Part shown: one piece after another, positions 47,653 through 57,300 of the stretch | How the letters are laid out: each line of letters begins with the position of its first letter | Position numbering within the stretch: the stretch's first letter is position 1 | Source of the DNA: CAILUF01 sp964505265 | Lineage (GTDB): Bacteria; Pseudomonadota; Alphaproteobacteria; Rickettsiales; UBA1997 | NCBI GenBank assembly: GCA_964505265.1 | Contig: CAZDGN010000005.1 | Span: 53,548-117,547 of the forward strand | Reading direction: 5' to 3' | DNA length: 64,000 nt | The notes under the pieces: model-generated | What the model was told of the DNA's origin: nothing | Seen by the model: only the letters and a program-made list of their open reading frames with translations | Databases searched by the model: none | Translations under genes and position numbers: made by a program

Positions 47653-48666
47653 ATGCAAGAATTTTTTAACAACCAATTTTTACCAATTTTCTTTTTTATT
47701 TTACCAATTATTGGCAAAATTTTATTAATAATATTACCTCTGCTTGGTGCAGTAGCCTACTTAACCTTGATGGAACGTAAAGTTATTGCTTCAATGCAAT
47801 TGCGTCAAGGTCCTGCGGTAGTTGGTCCATTTGGTTTACTTCAACCCTTGGCCGATGGATTAAAATTGATGCTTAAGGAGGTTATTTTGCCACAAAATGC
47901 CAATAAAATCCTATTCTTAATAGCTCCAATTATAACTTTTACTCTTGCTTTAATTGGCTGGGCAGTTATTCCATTTTCAGAAAATTTTGTTGTAGCCAAT
48001 GTTAATATTGGAGTAATTTATTTATTAGCAACTTCATCTCTTGGAGTTTATGGAATTATTATTTCGGGCTGGGCTTCAAATTCAAAATATGCTTTCCTTG
48101 GAGCAATTCGTTCATCTGCACAAATGATTTCTTACGAAGTTTCAATTGGCTTAATTATTATTTCGGTGGCATTATGTGCTGGCTCTTTAAATCTATCGGA
48201 AATTGTTTTGGCCCAAAAAAATCAGTGGTATGTTTTGCCAATGCTTCCGATGTTTTTACTATTTTTTATTTCTGCTCTAGCCGAAACTAATCGCCACCCA
48301 TTTGACCTTCCCGAAGCTGAATCTGAATTAGTTGCTGGTTACAATGTGGAATATAGCTCTATGCCTTTTTCTATGTTTTTTTTAGGTGAATATGCAAATA
48401 TGATTTTGATTTCCGCTTTTGCTTCAATTTTATTTTTGGGTGGCTGGCTACCCCCTTTCGATTGCGAATTTTGCAATATGATTCCAAGTTTTCTTTGGCT
48501 CTTTATTAAAATTACCATTCTCCTTTTTTGTTTTATTTGGGTGCGGGCAACCTTGCCAAGATATCGCTATGACCAACTAATGCGACTTGGCTGGAAAGTG
48601 TTTCTTCCTTTTTCTTTGTTGTGGGTAATTGGAACCGCGAGCTTTATAGTCTTTTTTAATAATTAA
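47653..48666 (+). CDS. nuoH: NADH-quinone oxidoreductase subunit H
   Basis: The membrane subunit of complex I that forms much of the quinone-binding chamber. The 337 residues have about eight helices and the conserved MERKVIASMQLRQGPAVVGP, EVSIGLIII, ETNRHPFDLPEAESELVAGY and the C-terminal WVRATLPRYRYDQLMRLGWK. First gene of nuoH-I-J-K in this window. Confidence 0.98.
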   Translation: MQEFFNNQFLPIFFFILPIIGKILLIILPLLGAVAYLTLMERKVIASMQLRQGPAVVGPFGLLQPLADGLKLMLKEVILPQNANKILFLIAPIITFTLALIGWAVIPFSENFVVANVNIGVIYLLATSSLGVYGIIISGWASNSKYAFLGAIRSSAQMISYEVSIGLIIISVALCAGSLNLSEIVLAQKNQWYVLPMLPMFLLFFISALAETNRHPFDLPEAESELVAGYNVEYSSMPFSMFFLGEYANMILISAFASILFLGGWLPPFDCEFCNMIPSFLWLFIKITILLFCFIWVRATLPRYRYDQLMRLGWKVFLPFSLLWVIGTASFIVFFNN

Positions 48667-48670
48667 AATT

Positions 48671-49156
48671 ATGCAAATATTTAAACAAGCAGGTGCTTTT
48701 TTGTTAAAAGAAATTATCCTAGGTCACCTTTTAACCCTAAGATATTTCTTCAAAAAAAAATATACTCTAAAATACCCATATGAAAAGGGTCCAATTAGCC
48801 CAAGATTCCGAGGCGAACATGCTCTTCGTCGCTATCCAAATGGCGAAGAAAGATGCATTGCCTGCAAATTATGTGAAGCGATTTGTCCAGCTCAAGCTAT
48901 CACCATTGAGGCAGAAGAAAGAAATGACGGAAGCAGAAGAACTACCAAATACGATATCGACATGCTAAAATGTATTTATTGCGGACTTTGCCAAGAAGCC
49001 TGCCCAGTTGATGCAATTGTCGAAAGTCCAAATTTCGAATTTTCAACAGAAACTAGAGAAGAATTATATTATAATAAAGAAAAACTTTTGGCAAATGGTG
49101 AGCGCTATGAATATGCTTTACAAAAAGCAATTGAGTGCGATGTAGCCAATAGATAA
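48671..49156 (+). CDS. nuoI: NADH-quinone oxidoreductase subunit I
   Basis: Peripheral complex I subunit with two [4Fe-4S] clusters, N6a and N6b. The 161 residues hold two CxxCxxCxxxCP motifs, CIACKLCEAICPAQAI and CIYCGLCQEACPVDAI. The N-terminal amphipathic region and RGEHALRRYPNGEERC are standard. It starts 4 bases after nuoH. Confidence 0.98.
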   Translation: MQIFKQAGAFLLKEIILGHLLTLRYFFKKKYTLKYPYEKGPISPRFRGEHALRRYPNGEERCIACKLCEAICPAQAITIEAEERNDGSRRTTKYDIDMLKCIYCGLCQEACPVDAIVESPNFEFSTETREELYYNKEKLLANGERYEYALQKAIECDVANR

Positions 49157-49179
49157 TTTATAACTTAAAAAGATAATTA

Positions 49180-49791
49180 ATGAATATTACACTTTACCTC
49201 TTTTACATTTTTGGATTTGTTTTAATCTCATCATCTCTTGTAGTTGTTAGCTCAAGAAATATGATAAATGCCGTAATATTTTTAATATTAGCATTTTTTA
49301 ATGCCTGTGGTTTATTCATTTTACTTGGTGCTGAGTTTATTGCAATGTTGTTGGTGGTTGTATATGTTGGAGCTATAGCAGTTTTATTCTTATTTGTAGT
49401 GATGATGCTCGATGTTGACAAAACAATTACTCAAGAAGTAAATCGCAAAAAACCTTTACTAACTATGGTTGGATTTATTTTAGCCTGCGAACTTTTCCTT
49501 ATTACCAAATTTTCAAATATTAGTGTAAATGATATAATTATCCAATCACCTACACCAAATAATATCTCTAACACCAAAGCCTTGGGTAAAATTTTATATA
49601 CCGATTATATGTTGCCATTTCAAATATGCGGTTCCATACTCTTTGTTGCAATGATTGGTGCTATTGTTTTAACCATGAAAACCGAAAAAAGATTTATCAA
49701 AAAACAAAATATTTTTGATCAAGTTTCTCGCAACAAAAAAAATTCACTTAAAATTGTTAAAGTTAGACCAGGCGAATCAATCGATATTTAA
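49180..49791 (+). CDS. nuoJ: NADH-quinone oxidoreductase subunit J
   Basis: Proton-channel membrane subunit of complex I. The 203 residues have five helices, with SSRNMINAVIFLILAFFNA, the conserved EFIAMLLVVVYVGAIAVLFL, and a final helix ending GAIVLTMK. A 40-residue basic cytoplasmic tail follows. It lies between nuoI and nuoK. Confidence 0.96.
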   Translation: MNITLYLFYIFGFVLISSSLVVVSSRNMINAVIFLILAFFNACGLFILLGAEFIAMLLVVVYVGAIAVLFLFVVMMLDVDKTITQEVNRKKPLLTMVGFILACELFLITKFSNISVNDIIIQSPTPNNISNTKALGKILYTDYMLPFQICGSILFVAMIGAIVLTMKTEKRFIKKQNIFDQVSRNKKNSLKIVKVRPGESIDI

Positions 49792-49795
49792 ATTT

Positions 49796-50110
49796 ATGAA
49801 CTCAACATTTTATTTACACCATTATCTTACCTTATCATCCATCTTATTTTGCATCGGAGTGTGTGGAATTTTTTTAAACCGCAAAAACATCATTTCTATT
49901 TTAATGTCCATAGAAATTATGTTATTATCAATCAATATAAATTTTGTTGCTTTTTCAAGCTATTTAAACGATCTTTTGGGTCAAGTTTTTGCAATTTTTA
50001 TCTTAGCGGTAGCTGGTGCCGAGGCAGCAATAGGACTTGCCATAGTTGTGGTTTATTTTAATAATCGCAAAAATATTCAACTTGAAAATATTTCATCAAT
50101 GAAGGGATAA
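49796..50110 (+). CDS. nuoK: NADH-quinone oxidoreductase subunit K
   Basis: Small three-helix complex I subunit of 104 residues, with the conserved Glu in LMSIEIMLLSININFV and the second in AVAGAEAAIGLAIVV. The frame is open back to 49715, inside nuoJ. ATG at 49796, 4 bases after the nuoJ stop, is chosen because it gives the standard NuoK length and N-terminus (YLTLSSILFCIG). The stop overlaps the next start by one base. Confidence 0.95.
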   Translation: MNSTFYLHHYLTLSSILFCIGVCGIFLNRKNIISILMSIEIMLLSININFVAFSSYLNDLLGQVFAIFILAVAGAEAAIGLAIVVVYFNNRKNIQLENISSMKG

Positions 50111-51492
50111 TGCACAAAAAAATTGCCACTTTTTTAACATTTTTCTTATTACTAACCAAATATTCAAAGGCTCAAAATTATTGTCAATTTTCAGAACAAT
50201 ATTATCAACCTATAATTGAAGAATTAAAAAAAGGCAATAAAGAAATCCTTGAGACTTTACCAAATTGCTTAATTCAAAACAAGAAATTGATTTTTAAAAT
50301 TTTGATGTTTGACCCATCGCAATTCGAAAATTTACCAGAAAATCTTCATCAAGACAAATTATTTATTAAACGCCTAATTAAAGCATATCCTGAAATCTTA
50401 AAATACACCCCGCCAGAAATCCGCAGCGATGAATATTTTATGGAAGATGCTATTTATATTAATCGAGACAGTCTCAAATATTGTTCTTGGAGTCTTCTTG
50501 ATAACAAAAATTTTATGAAAAAAATGATTGATCTTGATGCTGATAACTACAAATATGGCTCCGATCGCATCAAATCCTTTGATGAATTTTCGCGTCAGGC
50601 TCTTGATGATAATGGTGCCCTTTTAGAATTTGCTCCGCCAAATGTTAAGGCTAATAAAGAATTTACTAAAATTGCCATAAATTCAAATCGGAATAGCATA
50701 GCCTTTGTTCATCCAAAATTAAGTAGCGACTCTGAATTAATTGAATTGGCAAAAAACCCAAATCCACTTCCAAATCCTGAAAATGTCGAGAATTTTTTAC
50801 AGAGCAATTATATTGCCAATCATAGTAAAAAAAATCTTGGGGTATTAATACAAAATCAGGCAAAAAACTTTCCTAACAACAAAATATTAGAAAGAAATTT
50901 TATCACTAAATGGGGAAGAAGTTTTAATTTTGAGGACTCGCAGAATGGCAATTTAATTGAAGAATGGAAGTTAAATCCGGTTGTCAACAGGAATTACAAT
51001 ATTTTATGGCAAAATGACTTTAAGGATTATCCAGAATTAGTTAAAAAAATCGAGAAATTCTTTGCCAAAAGAAGAATTGCCCCGGAAATTATCTCTAATT
51101 TAAGAGCAAATTATATCTGGAAAATCAAGGATGAACCATATACAATTGCTTTCAGTTTATATGCATTAAGCGAGTCAAATGATGATGCATTTTTTGAAAA
51201 TTTTATAAATTTAACATCACTAACCGCAATTGCCCAAGAACGAAATGACAAATGGCAAATTACAGTGCTTGATGTAACTTTTAATAATGAGATAAAAATT
51301 AATACCGCATATGAATATGGTCATAAATTTTACCAAATTTGGGATTTATATAAGGTGAATGAAAAAGACCAAAATCCAAAAATTATTTATCGAGTTCATG
51401 ACTTCATTAGCGACTATTTCGAAATTTTTGAAGAACAAAATAATGGCAAATATCGTTCAGTCTTCAAATCTAAAAAGATACAAGGAATTTGA
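50110..51492 (+). CDS. Exported DUF4116-type repeat protein
   Basis: A 460-residue secreted protein with a signal peptide (residues 1-21, ending SKAQ). Residues about 30-220 are repeats of roughly 25 residues ending in patterns such as FENLPENLHQDK, LKYTPPEIRSDE, LEFAPPNVKANK and IAFVHPKLSSDS, as in DUF4116. The C-terminal 200 residues are unassigned. Its start is coupled to the nuoK stop (TAATG), taking the place where nuoL would be expected. DUF4116 functions are unknown. Confidence 0.77.
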   Translation: MHKKIATFLTFFLLLTKYSKAQNYCQFSEQYYQPIIEELKKGNKEILETLPNCLIQNKKLIFKILMFDPSQFENLPENLHQDKLFIKRLIKAYPEILKYTPPEIRSDEYFMEDAIYINRDSLKYCSWSLLDNKNFMKKMIDLDADNYKYGSDRIKSFDEFSRQALDDNGALLEFAPPNVKANKEFTKIAINSNRNSIAFVHPKLSSDSELIELAKNPNPLPNPENVENFLQSNYIANHSKKNLGVLIQNQAKNFPNNKILERNFITKWGRSFNFEDSQNGNLIEEWKLNPVVNRNYNILWQNDFKDYPELVKKIEKFFAKRRIAPEIISNLRANYIWKIKDEPYTIAFSLYALSESNDDAFFENFINLTSLTAIAQERNDKWQITVLDVTFNNEIKINTAYEYGHKFYQIWDLYKVNEKDQNPKIIYRVHDFISDYFEIFEEQNNGKYRSVFKSKKIQGI

Positions 51493-51591
51493 CTATTTTT
51501 ACCTTTCCATATAATCAATTTAAAAATTCTTCATTTTATAGATAATTTTCTTAAATATTACCAATTAAATTTTTACCAAAACCAGAATTTA

Positions 51592-51629
51592 AAAACAAAA
51601 AAAGGGCTAGATTTTGACATCTAGCCCTT
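51592..51629 (-). terminator. Intrinsic terminator of the BI-1 family gene
   Basis: An 11-base perfect stem AAGGGCTAGAT / ATCTAGCCCTT around a 6-base loop, followed on the minus strand by TTTTTTTGTTTTT. It lies 23 bases past the stop at 51652 and may also end transcription from the plus-strand nuo unit, since A/T-rich sequence follows on both sides. Confidence 0.85.
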
Positions 51630-51651
51630 AGTAAAATTTTTTTAACTTAGA

Positions 51652-52374
51652 TTAATCCTTTCTTTCGCCAAAGAAGCGAAGTAACATAATAAATAAATTA
51701 ATAAAGTCCATATATAGACTTAAAGCACCCATTACAGCCATTTTATTAACCGCTTCGTCATGACCTGCAAAATGATAGTAAGTTTGCTTGATTCTTTGAG
51801 TATCATAAGCAGTTAAGCCAATGAAAATAAAGACTCCAATAATAGATAATGCAAAATCTAAGGCTGAACTTTTAAGAAAAATATTAACTAATGAAGCAAT
51901 CATAAGTCCAATTAATCCCATAATCAAAAAAGATCCAATATTGGTTAAATCTTTTTTCGTTGTATATCCATACAAACTCATAGCACCAAAAGTAGAGGCG
52001 GTAATCAAAAACACTCTAGTAATACTACTAGCGGTATAGACTGCAAAAATTGTTGCCAAGGATAATCCCATTAATCCAGCATAAATCCATAAAAAACTTT
52101 TTGCTTTTTGAGCTGAAATTGAATTAATTTTAAAGCCAAAAATAAAGACAAAAACCAATGGAGCGAACATTACAACATAAGCTAGTGGGGTTCCAAATAT
52201 AGCCTGCATTAGTTGCGGAGAGGATGCCACCATAAAAGCAATTACACCAGAAATTGCTAAAGCAATCGACATATATTGATAAACTTTGACCATATAGTCT
52301 CTGAGTGCAGAATCAAATGAAGTTGCTCTTGAGGCACTAGAGGCAAAAGAAGATTTACTGTTATATTCAATCAT
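51652..52374 (-). CDS. Bax inhibitor-1/YccA family membrane protein
   Basis: A 240-residue seven-helix inner-membrane protein of the BI-1 (TMBIM/YbhL) family, with the family features GVIAFMVASSPQ, VIGFIFIGLTAYDTQRIKQ-like (here GVFIFIGLTAYDTQRIKQ) and the C-terminal ALSLYMDFINLFIMLLRFFG. E. coli YccA is a substrate and modulator of FtsH, which is also in this window. Other members conduct calcium or protons. Exact role uncertain. Confidence 0.93.
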   Translation of the reverse strand: MIEYNSKSSFASSASRATSFDSALRDYMVKVYQYMSIALAISGVIAFMVASSPQLMQAIFGTPLAYVVMFAPLVFVFIFGFKINSISAQKAKSFLWIYAGLMGLSLATIFAVYTASSITRVFLITASTFGAMSLYGYTTKKDLTNIGSFLIMGLIGLMIASLVNIFLKSSALDFALSIIGVFIFIGLTAYDTQRIKQTYYHFAGHDEAVNKMAVMGALSLYMDFINLFIMLLRFFGERKD

Positions 52375-52417
52375 ATTTATAATACCTAAAATTAGTTAAT
52401 AAAATTTAAAATTTTGA

Positions 52418-52445
52418 TTGCCAAAACTTCTTTACCTAATATAAT
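52418..52445 (+). promoter_or_regulatory. Predicted promoter of aroK-aroB
   Basis: -35 TTGCCA (52418-52423), a 16-base spacer, perfect -10 TATAAT (52440-52445). It lies 31 bases before ATG 52477 and inside the longer reading frame that opens at 52414, which argues for the shorter AroK start. Confidence 0.6.
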
Positions 52446-52476
52446 TTACAATAAAATTTATTTCAAGATTTTATTT

Positions 52477-53010
52477 ATGAATCAAAAAAAAATTATTGCA
52501 TTGATTGGATTAATGGGTGCCGGCAAAACCTCTATTGGTTCAAAATTAGCTAATCAACTAAAATATTATTTTATCGACAGCGACCACGAAATTGAAGATT
52601 TTGAACATCGTACTATAGCCGATATTTTTGCTCAAAATGGTGAAAAATATTTTCGTGAAATTGAAGCAAAAACTATTGAAAATATTTTAAACCGCGATGA
52701 ATTTATTGTTCTTTCGCTTGGAGGCGGAGCATTTTTGAACAAAACTACTCAAGAATTACTTAAAGACAAAGCTATAACCATTTGGCTTTATGCCTCAATT
52801 CAAGAAACATTAAGAAGGGTTAGCTTAAAAAGTAATCGACCGCTTTTAGAAAAGAAAAACAAAAGAGAGATATTAGAGGAATTAGCCAGAGTTCGCTATC
52901 CAATCTATCAAAAATCTGATTTTAAATTTGATACAACCGACCTAACCTTTGAACAAATTGTTAAAAAAATACTTAACAAAATAAATGTCAAAAATTATGA
53001 AAATAATTAA
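52477..53010 (+). CDS. aroK: Shikimate kinase
   Basis: Phosphorylates shikimate at O3 in the aromatic pathway. From ATG 52477 it has 177 residues, the usual length. The P-loop GLMGAGKTSIG is near residue 11, DSDHEIE binds shikimate, FREIEAKTI follows, and LSLGGGAFL and SNRPLL carry the remaining pocket and lid residues. The longer start at 52414 is rejected because it adds an unrelated 21-residue leader and spans the predicted promoter. It overlaps aroB by 26 bases, or 14 if aroB begins at its second ATG. Confidence 0.95.
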   Translation: MNQKKIIALIGLMGAGKTSIGSKLANQLKYYFIDSDHEIEDFEHRTIADIFAQNGEKYFREIEAKTIENILNRDEFIVLSLGGGAFLNKTTQELLKDKAITIWLYASIQETLRRVSLKSNRPLLEKKNKREILEELARVRYPIYQKSDFKFDTTDLTFEQIVKKILNKINVKNYENN

Positions 53011-54088
53011 TTTAAACTTAGAAAAGAATTCTTATAAAATAGCAGTCGGAATCAATATTTTTCATGAACAAATTCAAAACTTTTTAAACCAAAACAAATA
53101 TCATAAAATTTTTGTTTTATGCGATGAGAATGTTTATAAATTGCATAAAAAACTTATTTTATCTTCCCTCCCGGCAGGTATTATAATTGAAATTTCTCAA
53201 GGGGAATCTTCTAAATCATTTAAATTTTTTAACCAATTATGTGAAAATATTCTTAAAATTGGAATTGATCGTAAATCATTAATAGTGGCTATTGGGGGTG
53301 GCGTAGTAGGAGATTTATCGGGTTTCTGTGCTTCAGTTTTGCTTCGCGGAATAGACTTTATTCAAGTTCCAACCACATTGCTCTCGATGGTAGATAGTTC
53401 AGTTGGTGGAAAAACAGGAATTAATTCTAAATATGGAAAAAATTTAATCGGCAGTTTTTACCAACCAAAATTTGTAATTTGTGACATTAATTTTCTACAA
53501 AGCTTAAACCTTCGCGAGTTTCGATCTGGCTATGGAGAGGTAATAAAATATGGTCTAATTTATGATCAAGAATTTTTTAAATATTTGCAAATAAATTTAT
53601 CCAATATTTTTTCTAAAAAAACTGAATCATTAATCTATATTATCGAAAAATCTTGTCGAATTAAAGCCGAAATTGTTGGCAAAGACGAGAGAGAAAATAA
53701 TGTGAGAGCACTCCTTAATTTCGGACATACTTTTGGACATTCAATTGAAACTGAAACCAAATATTCATCTTTAATTTTGCACGGAGAAGCGGTTGCTATT
53801 GGCATGGCAATGGCATCAAAATTATCAAATCAATTAAATTTTATTGATAAATCAGAGTATGAAGAGATTATAAGTCATCTTAAAAAATCGGGCTTTGAAC
53901 TAAATCTAAAAAATTTTGAAATTAAATTTAAATTAAATAATTTAATTAAAAATCTATATAAAGATAAAAAAACTCAAAATAATCAACTAAATTTTATTTT
54001 ATTAAAAAACATTGGTCACGGCGAAATTTATAATAAAGTTGATAAAAAATTCATCACTAATTTTTTTAAAAATTATCTTGATTCATAA
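52985..54088 (+). CDS. aroB: 3-dehydroquinate synthase
   Basis: Converts DAHP to dehydroquinate using NAD and a divalent metal. The 367 residues include IAIGGGVVGDLSGFCAS, QVPTTLLSMVDSSVGGKTGI, REFRSGYGEVIKYGLI and the metal ligands in NFGHTFGHSIE and LHGEAVAIGM. Paired with aroK as in many proteobacteria. An internal ATG at 52997 is an equally good start. The complete pathway would be needed for chorismate; other aro genes are not in the window. Confidence 0.97.
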   Translation: MSKIMKIINLNLEKNSYKIAVGINIFHEQIQNFLNQNKYHKIFVLCDENVYKLHKKLILSSLPAGIIIEISQGESSKSFKFFNQLCENILKIGIDRKSLIVAIGGGVVGDLSGFCASVLLRGIDFIQVPTTLLSMVDSSVGGKTGINSKYGKNLIGSFYQPKFVICDINFLQSLNLREFRSGYGEVIKYGLIYDQEFFKYLQINLSNIFSKKTESLIYIIEKSCRIKAEIVGKDERENNVRALLNFGHTFGHSIETETKYSSLILHGEAVAIGMAMASKLSNQLNFIDKSEYEEIISHLKKSGFELNLKNFEIKFKLNNLIKNLYKDKKTQNNQLNFILLKNIGHGEIYNKVDKKFITNFFKNYLDS

Positions 54089-54106
54089 ACAATTATAAAA
54101 TAAAAT
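54078..54106 (+). promoter_or_regulatory. Predicted promoter of tRNA-Leu
   Basis: -35 TTGATT (54078-54083), a 17-base spacer, -10 TAAAAT (54101-54106), about 54 bases before the tRNA. It overlaps the last codons of aroB. Confidence 0.45.
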
Positions 54107-54159
54107 TTGGGGATATTTTTTAAAAACTACAATTGAAACCTAATTTAATTCCTAAATTT

Positions 54160-54248
54160 GCCTGCGTGATGGAAGTGGTAGACATAACGGACTTAAAATC
54201 CGTGGGGCCTTAACGCCCTTGCCGGTTCAAGTCCGGCCGCAGGTACCA
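54160..54248 (+). tRNA. tRNA-Leu (TAA)
   Basis: An 89-base class II tRNA with encoded CCA. Acceptor GCCTGCG pairs with CGCAGGT (first pair G-U). The anticodon arm ACGGACTTAAAATCCGT gives TAA. A long variable arm GGGGCCTTAACGCCCT and T arm GCCGGTTCAAGTCCGGC are present. Confidence 0.95.
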
Positions 54249-54388
54249 CCTTAAAAACAAAAGAGATTTTTTCCTCAAAAGCTAATATAAAAAAAATTAA
54301 TTAAAATTTATTAAATTTAGCTATAATTTTTTAAATTATATTCTAAGATTTTATAATTACGTTAATTCTAATTTTGATTTTTTCATAC

Positions 54389-57300
54389 ATGTTTTTTTTA
54401 AATTTTTTTATAAAATATAAAAACATAATTAAATTACTTTTAATTTGCATAATTAGTTCATTTTTATCATCTTGTGGCGATGTCGGATGCAATGAAGCGG
54501 GGGAATTTTATGTCAAAAATTATGAATTACATGCTAATCCCAAAAATTTTGATAAAAGTATAATTATTAAATCTTATGGAGGTTATAGCGATTCACCAGA
54601 ACAAATCGAATGGTATGATACTGGGCTATTATATGCTGGAGGAAAAATATCGGTCGCCATCACTGGTCATTGGGCTTCTAATGCCCCAAATTATAAAACT
54701 TTTGAGGAAATTGGAAAAAACTTAGATCATTGCAAAATATGTGCCAAAGAACCAAACAACTACGATATAACAACCAAACCAAATATTGAAAATAATCAAT
54801 GCTACTGCGTTCCTGAATTAGACAAAAATGGTGAAATATCAATACCAATTCCAACGAAGGAAGATAAAACAATTAGCGGAGAAACTAATAACTCTAATTG
54901 TGATGATACAAAACACATGGATGGAGACATATGCACCTGCAAAAGCAAACCCTCTAGTATGAGCAATTATGATTTAACTCAAAAATTAATATACTCCCTA
55001 GGCTCTTCCAAAAAAGTACTAACCCCAAATGCTGGTAAATATAGTTTGCAAACAAAAGATGCAGACAGTCAAACAATATGTCGATTATCAATGGGACTTG
55101 GGGCTTATCTTAAACTCTATCCTCCAGCATTATCAGCAAATCCAGATGCTACTCCAGATCTTGCATATCATATGTATTCACTTAGATCATTCTGCCCAAT
55201 TAAAACCAATCAAAATGGCAAATGTCTTGACGACAATGGAATTATTCGAACTAAATTCATTTGGGAATCACCAAATCCAATTCCTAAAAATGAAAGCGGA
55301 ACTGAGTTTCATGAAGATTTAAGTAAAATTAGATTAGCACTTTACGATCACTTCTATAAAGACAATAGCGGATATTATAAATTAGAATTTGTTGGCGGAG
55401 TTATTCAAAAAGAAGGGGATGGAATTTTTTCAAGTTCAGTAAAACTCGCCGAGGATTTTTTATTTGGTTCCAACGATTATAACCCGCAATTAATGCGTCG
55501 AGAAAAAAAAGATGGTGTCTCAGAATTTATGTTTAAAGCCATTTTAAATGATCCAATTGTTAAATCCGTAGTATCAATCTCGTTGGTTCTATATGTTACT
55601 TTTTACGGCTTAGGTTTTTTTGCTGGTTTAGTTGATTTTGGAAGAAAGGAATTAATGACTAGATTACTTAAATTTGGCTTAGTTGTTTTTTTCATAAGCC
55701 CAAATGCATGGCAATATTATAATGGTTTTGTTATTCAATTTTTTAAGGGTGGAATGGATACAATGGTTAAGGTCGTAACTGGAATTTTCGAATCTCAAAT
55801 TAGTCCAACCCTTGGCTCTCTTTACCTTGAATCTGATGAATCCTCAACCTCAGTGCACAAAAAATTTATTTATATTGATATGTTGGTAAGAGATTTAATC
55901 TCAAAACCTAATATTAACAGAATTATTGGATTGCTATTTACCAAAGGCACTGAATTTTTATCAATTGCTTATATTCCTATAATATTAGCTTTAATTCTTT
56001 ACTTTATTTATGCGGTTTTAGATATTGCTCTAAAATATTTAGTAAGCTTGATTAAAATATGTTTTGGCCTTGCCCTCGGCCCAGTCTTCATCTTATTTTC
56101 ATTATTTGAAAAAACTAAAGATATGTTCAAAAATTGGTTAGCTTTTATGGGCTCAAGAACCTTTGAGATCATTTTACTTTTTGCCATCCTTCACCCTTTT
56201 TTAATGATAATTGACACCGAATTTAAAACTATGCTAGATTTCAAGGTTTGCATTGAAAAACTTAATAATAATTACTATCCATTTAATATTCCAAGTTCAT
56301 CGCCTCCAGGCACCAGATCGGTTTTTAATTGGGCAGAATTTTTCTTTAAAATTGGTGCTTTAATTTTCATTATGAAAACATTTTCCGACAAAGCAGGATA
56401 TATTTCTGGGCAACTAATCACCATTGGCGGTATTTCCAATGCTGATGCAGTTACAGAAGTGGGTCGCGGTCAAGCTGGCTTTTCATTGGCTAGTAGTATG
56501 GCAAAAGGAATTGCAGGTATAGCAAAATCAGCAGTAACCTCAAAATATATAGGTGGTTTAGCTAAATATACTGGAAGACTTGGTTTATCAGCGGCAACCA
56601 AAATTGGAAGAGCCAAATTTGGAACCGACCGCTCACTAAATGAAAGAATAAATGACGGCTTTAGATCAGTTGGAATAAGATTTAGAGGAGCAAGATCTTT
56701 GATGCGTGATGCCAAAATTGATCAAGCAATCAAACTTGCATCAGCCGATGCCGATTCAAAAAATCTTACTGGTAAAGAAAGAGAAACTCATATCAGAAAA
56801 ATGACCACACAATCCATAAGACAATATGGTCTAACAAGTAAAAATAATTCATCCTTACTTGGGCTTGACAACCAAAATATCCAAAAAAGACTAGATGAAA
56901 AACTTATTAAACAGCCAATGAAAGCAATGATCAAGGCAAGAGCAAATGAACTCAAAGAAAAAGGGATATTTGGCAAGGAAGCCCAGGATATAATAAAAAA
57001 GGATATTGAAAATTGGAGCAAGGAAAATCTTTCCTCTACCTCACAAAAAAAGGTAGCTGAGTTTTTCAAAAAATCATCAATAAAACATATGATGAAAACC
57101 GAATCAACCCTTAGTGGCGGTCAGGCCGCTAGAATGACTGAAGCCTTGATAAGTTCCGGCAATATTGACGATGCCAAAGCATTTGCTGATAAATATCGTG
57201 ATAATATGTCTAGAATAGAAATGGAGCAAAATGTTAAAAAACAAGATACTTTAGAAAGCGGCGGGAAGTCGGCAAAATTTATTAGAGCAGTTTTAAACAC

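Noticed and set aside
49715..49795. Longer start for NuoK inside nuoJ
   Set aside because: NuoK is about 100 residues; ATG 49796 follows the nuoJ stop and gives the standard length.
52414..52476. Longer start for shikimate kinase
   Set aside because: The extension covers a TTGCCA-16-TATAAT promoter and has no family counterpart; ATG 52477 gives the standard AroK N-terminus.
54374..54388. TTG start for the VirB6-like protein
   Set aside because: An ATG five codons later gives a compact lipoprotein-type signal; the extra residues add nothing.
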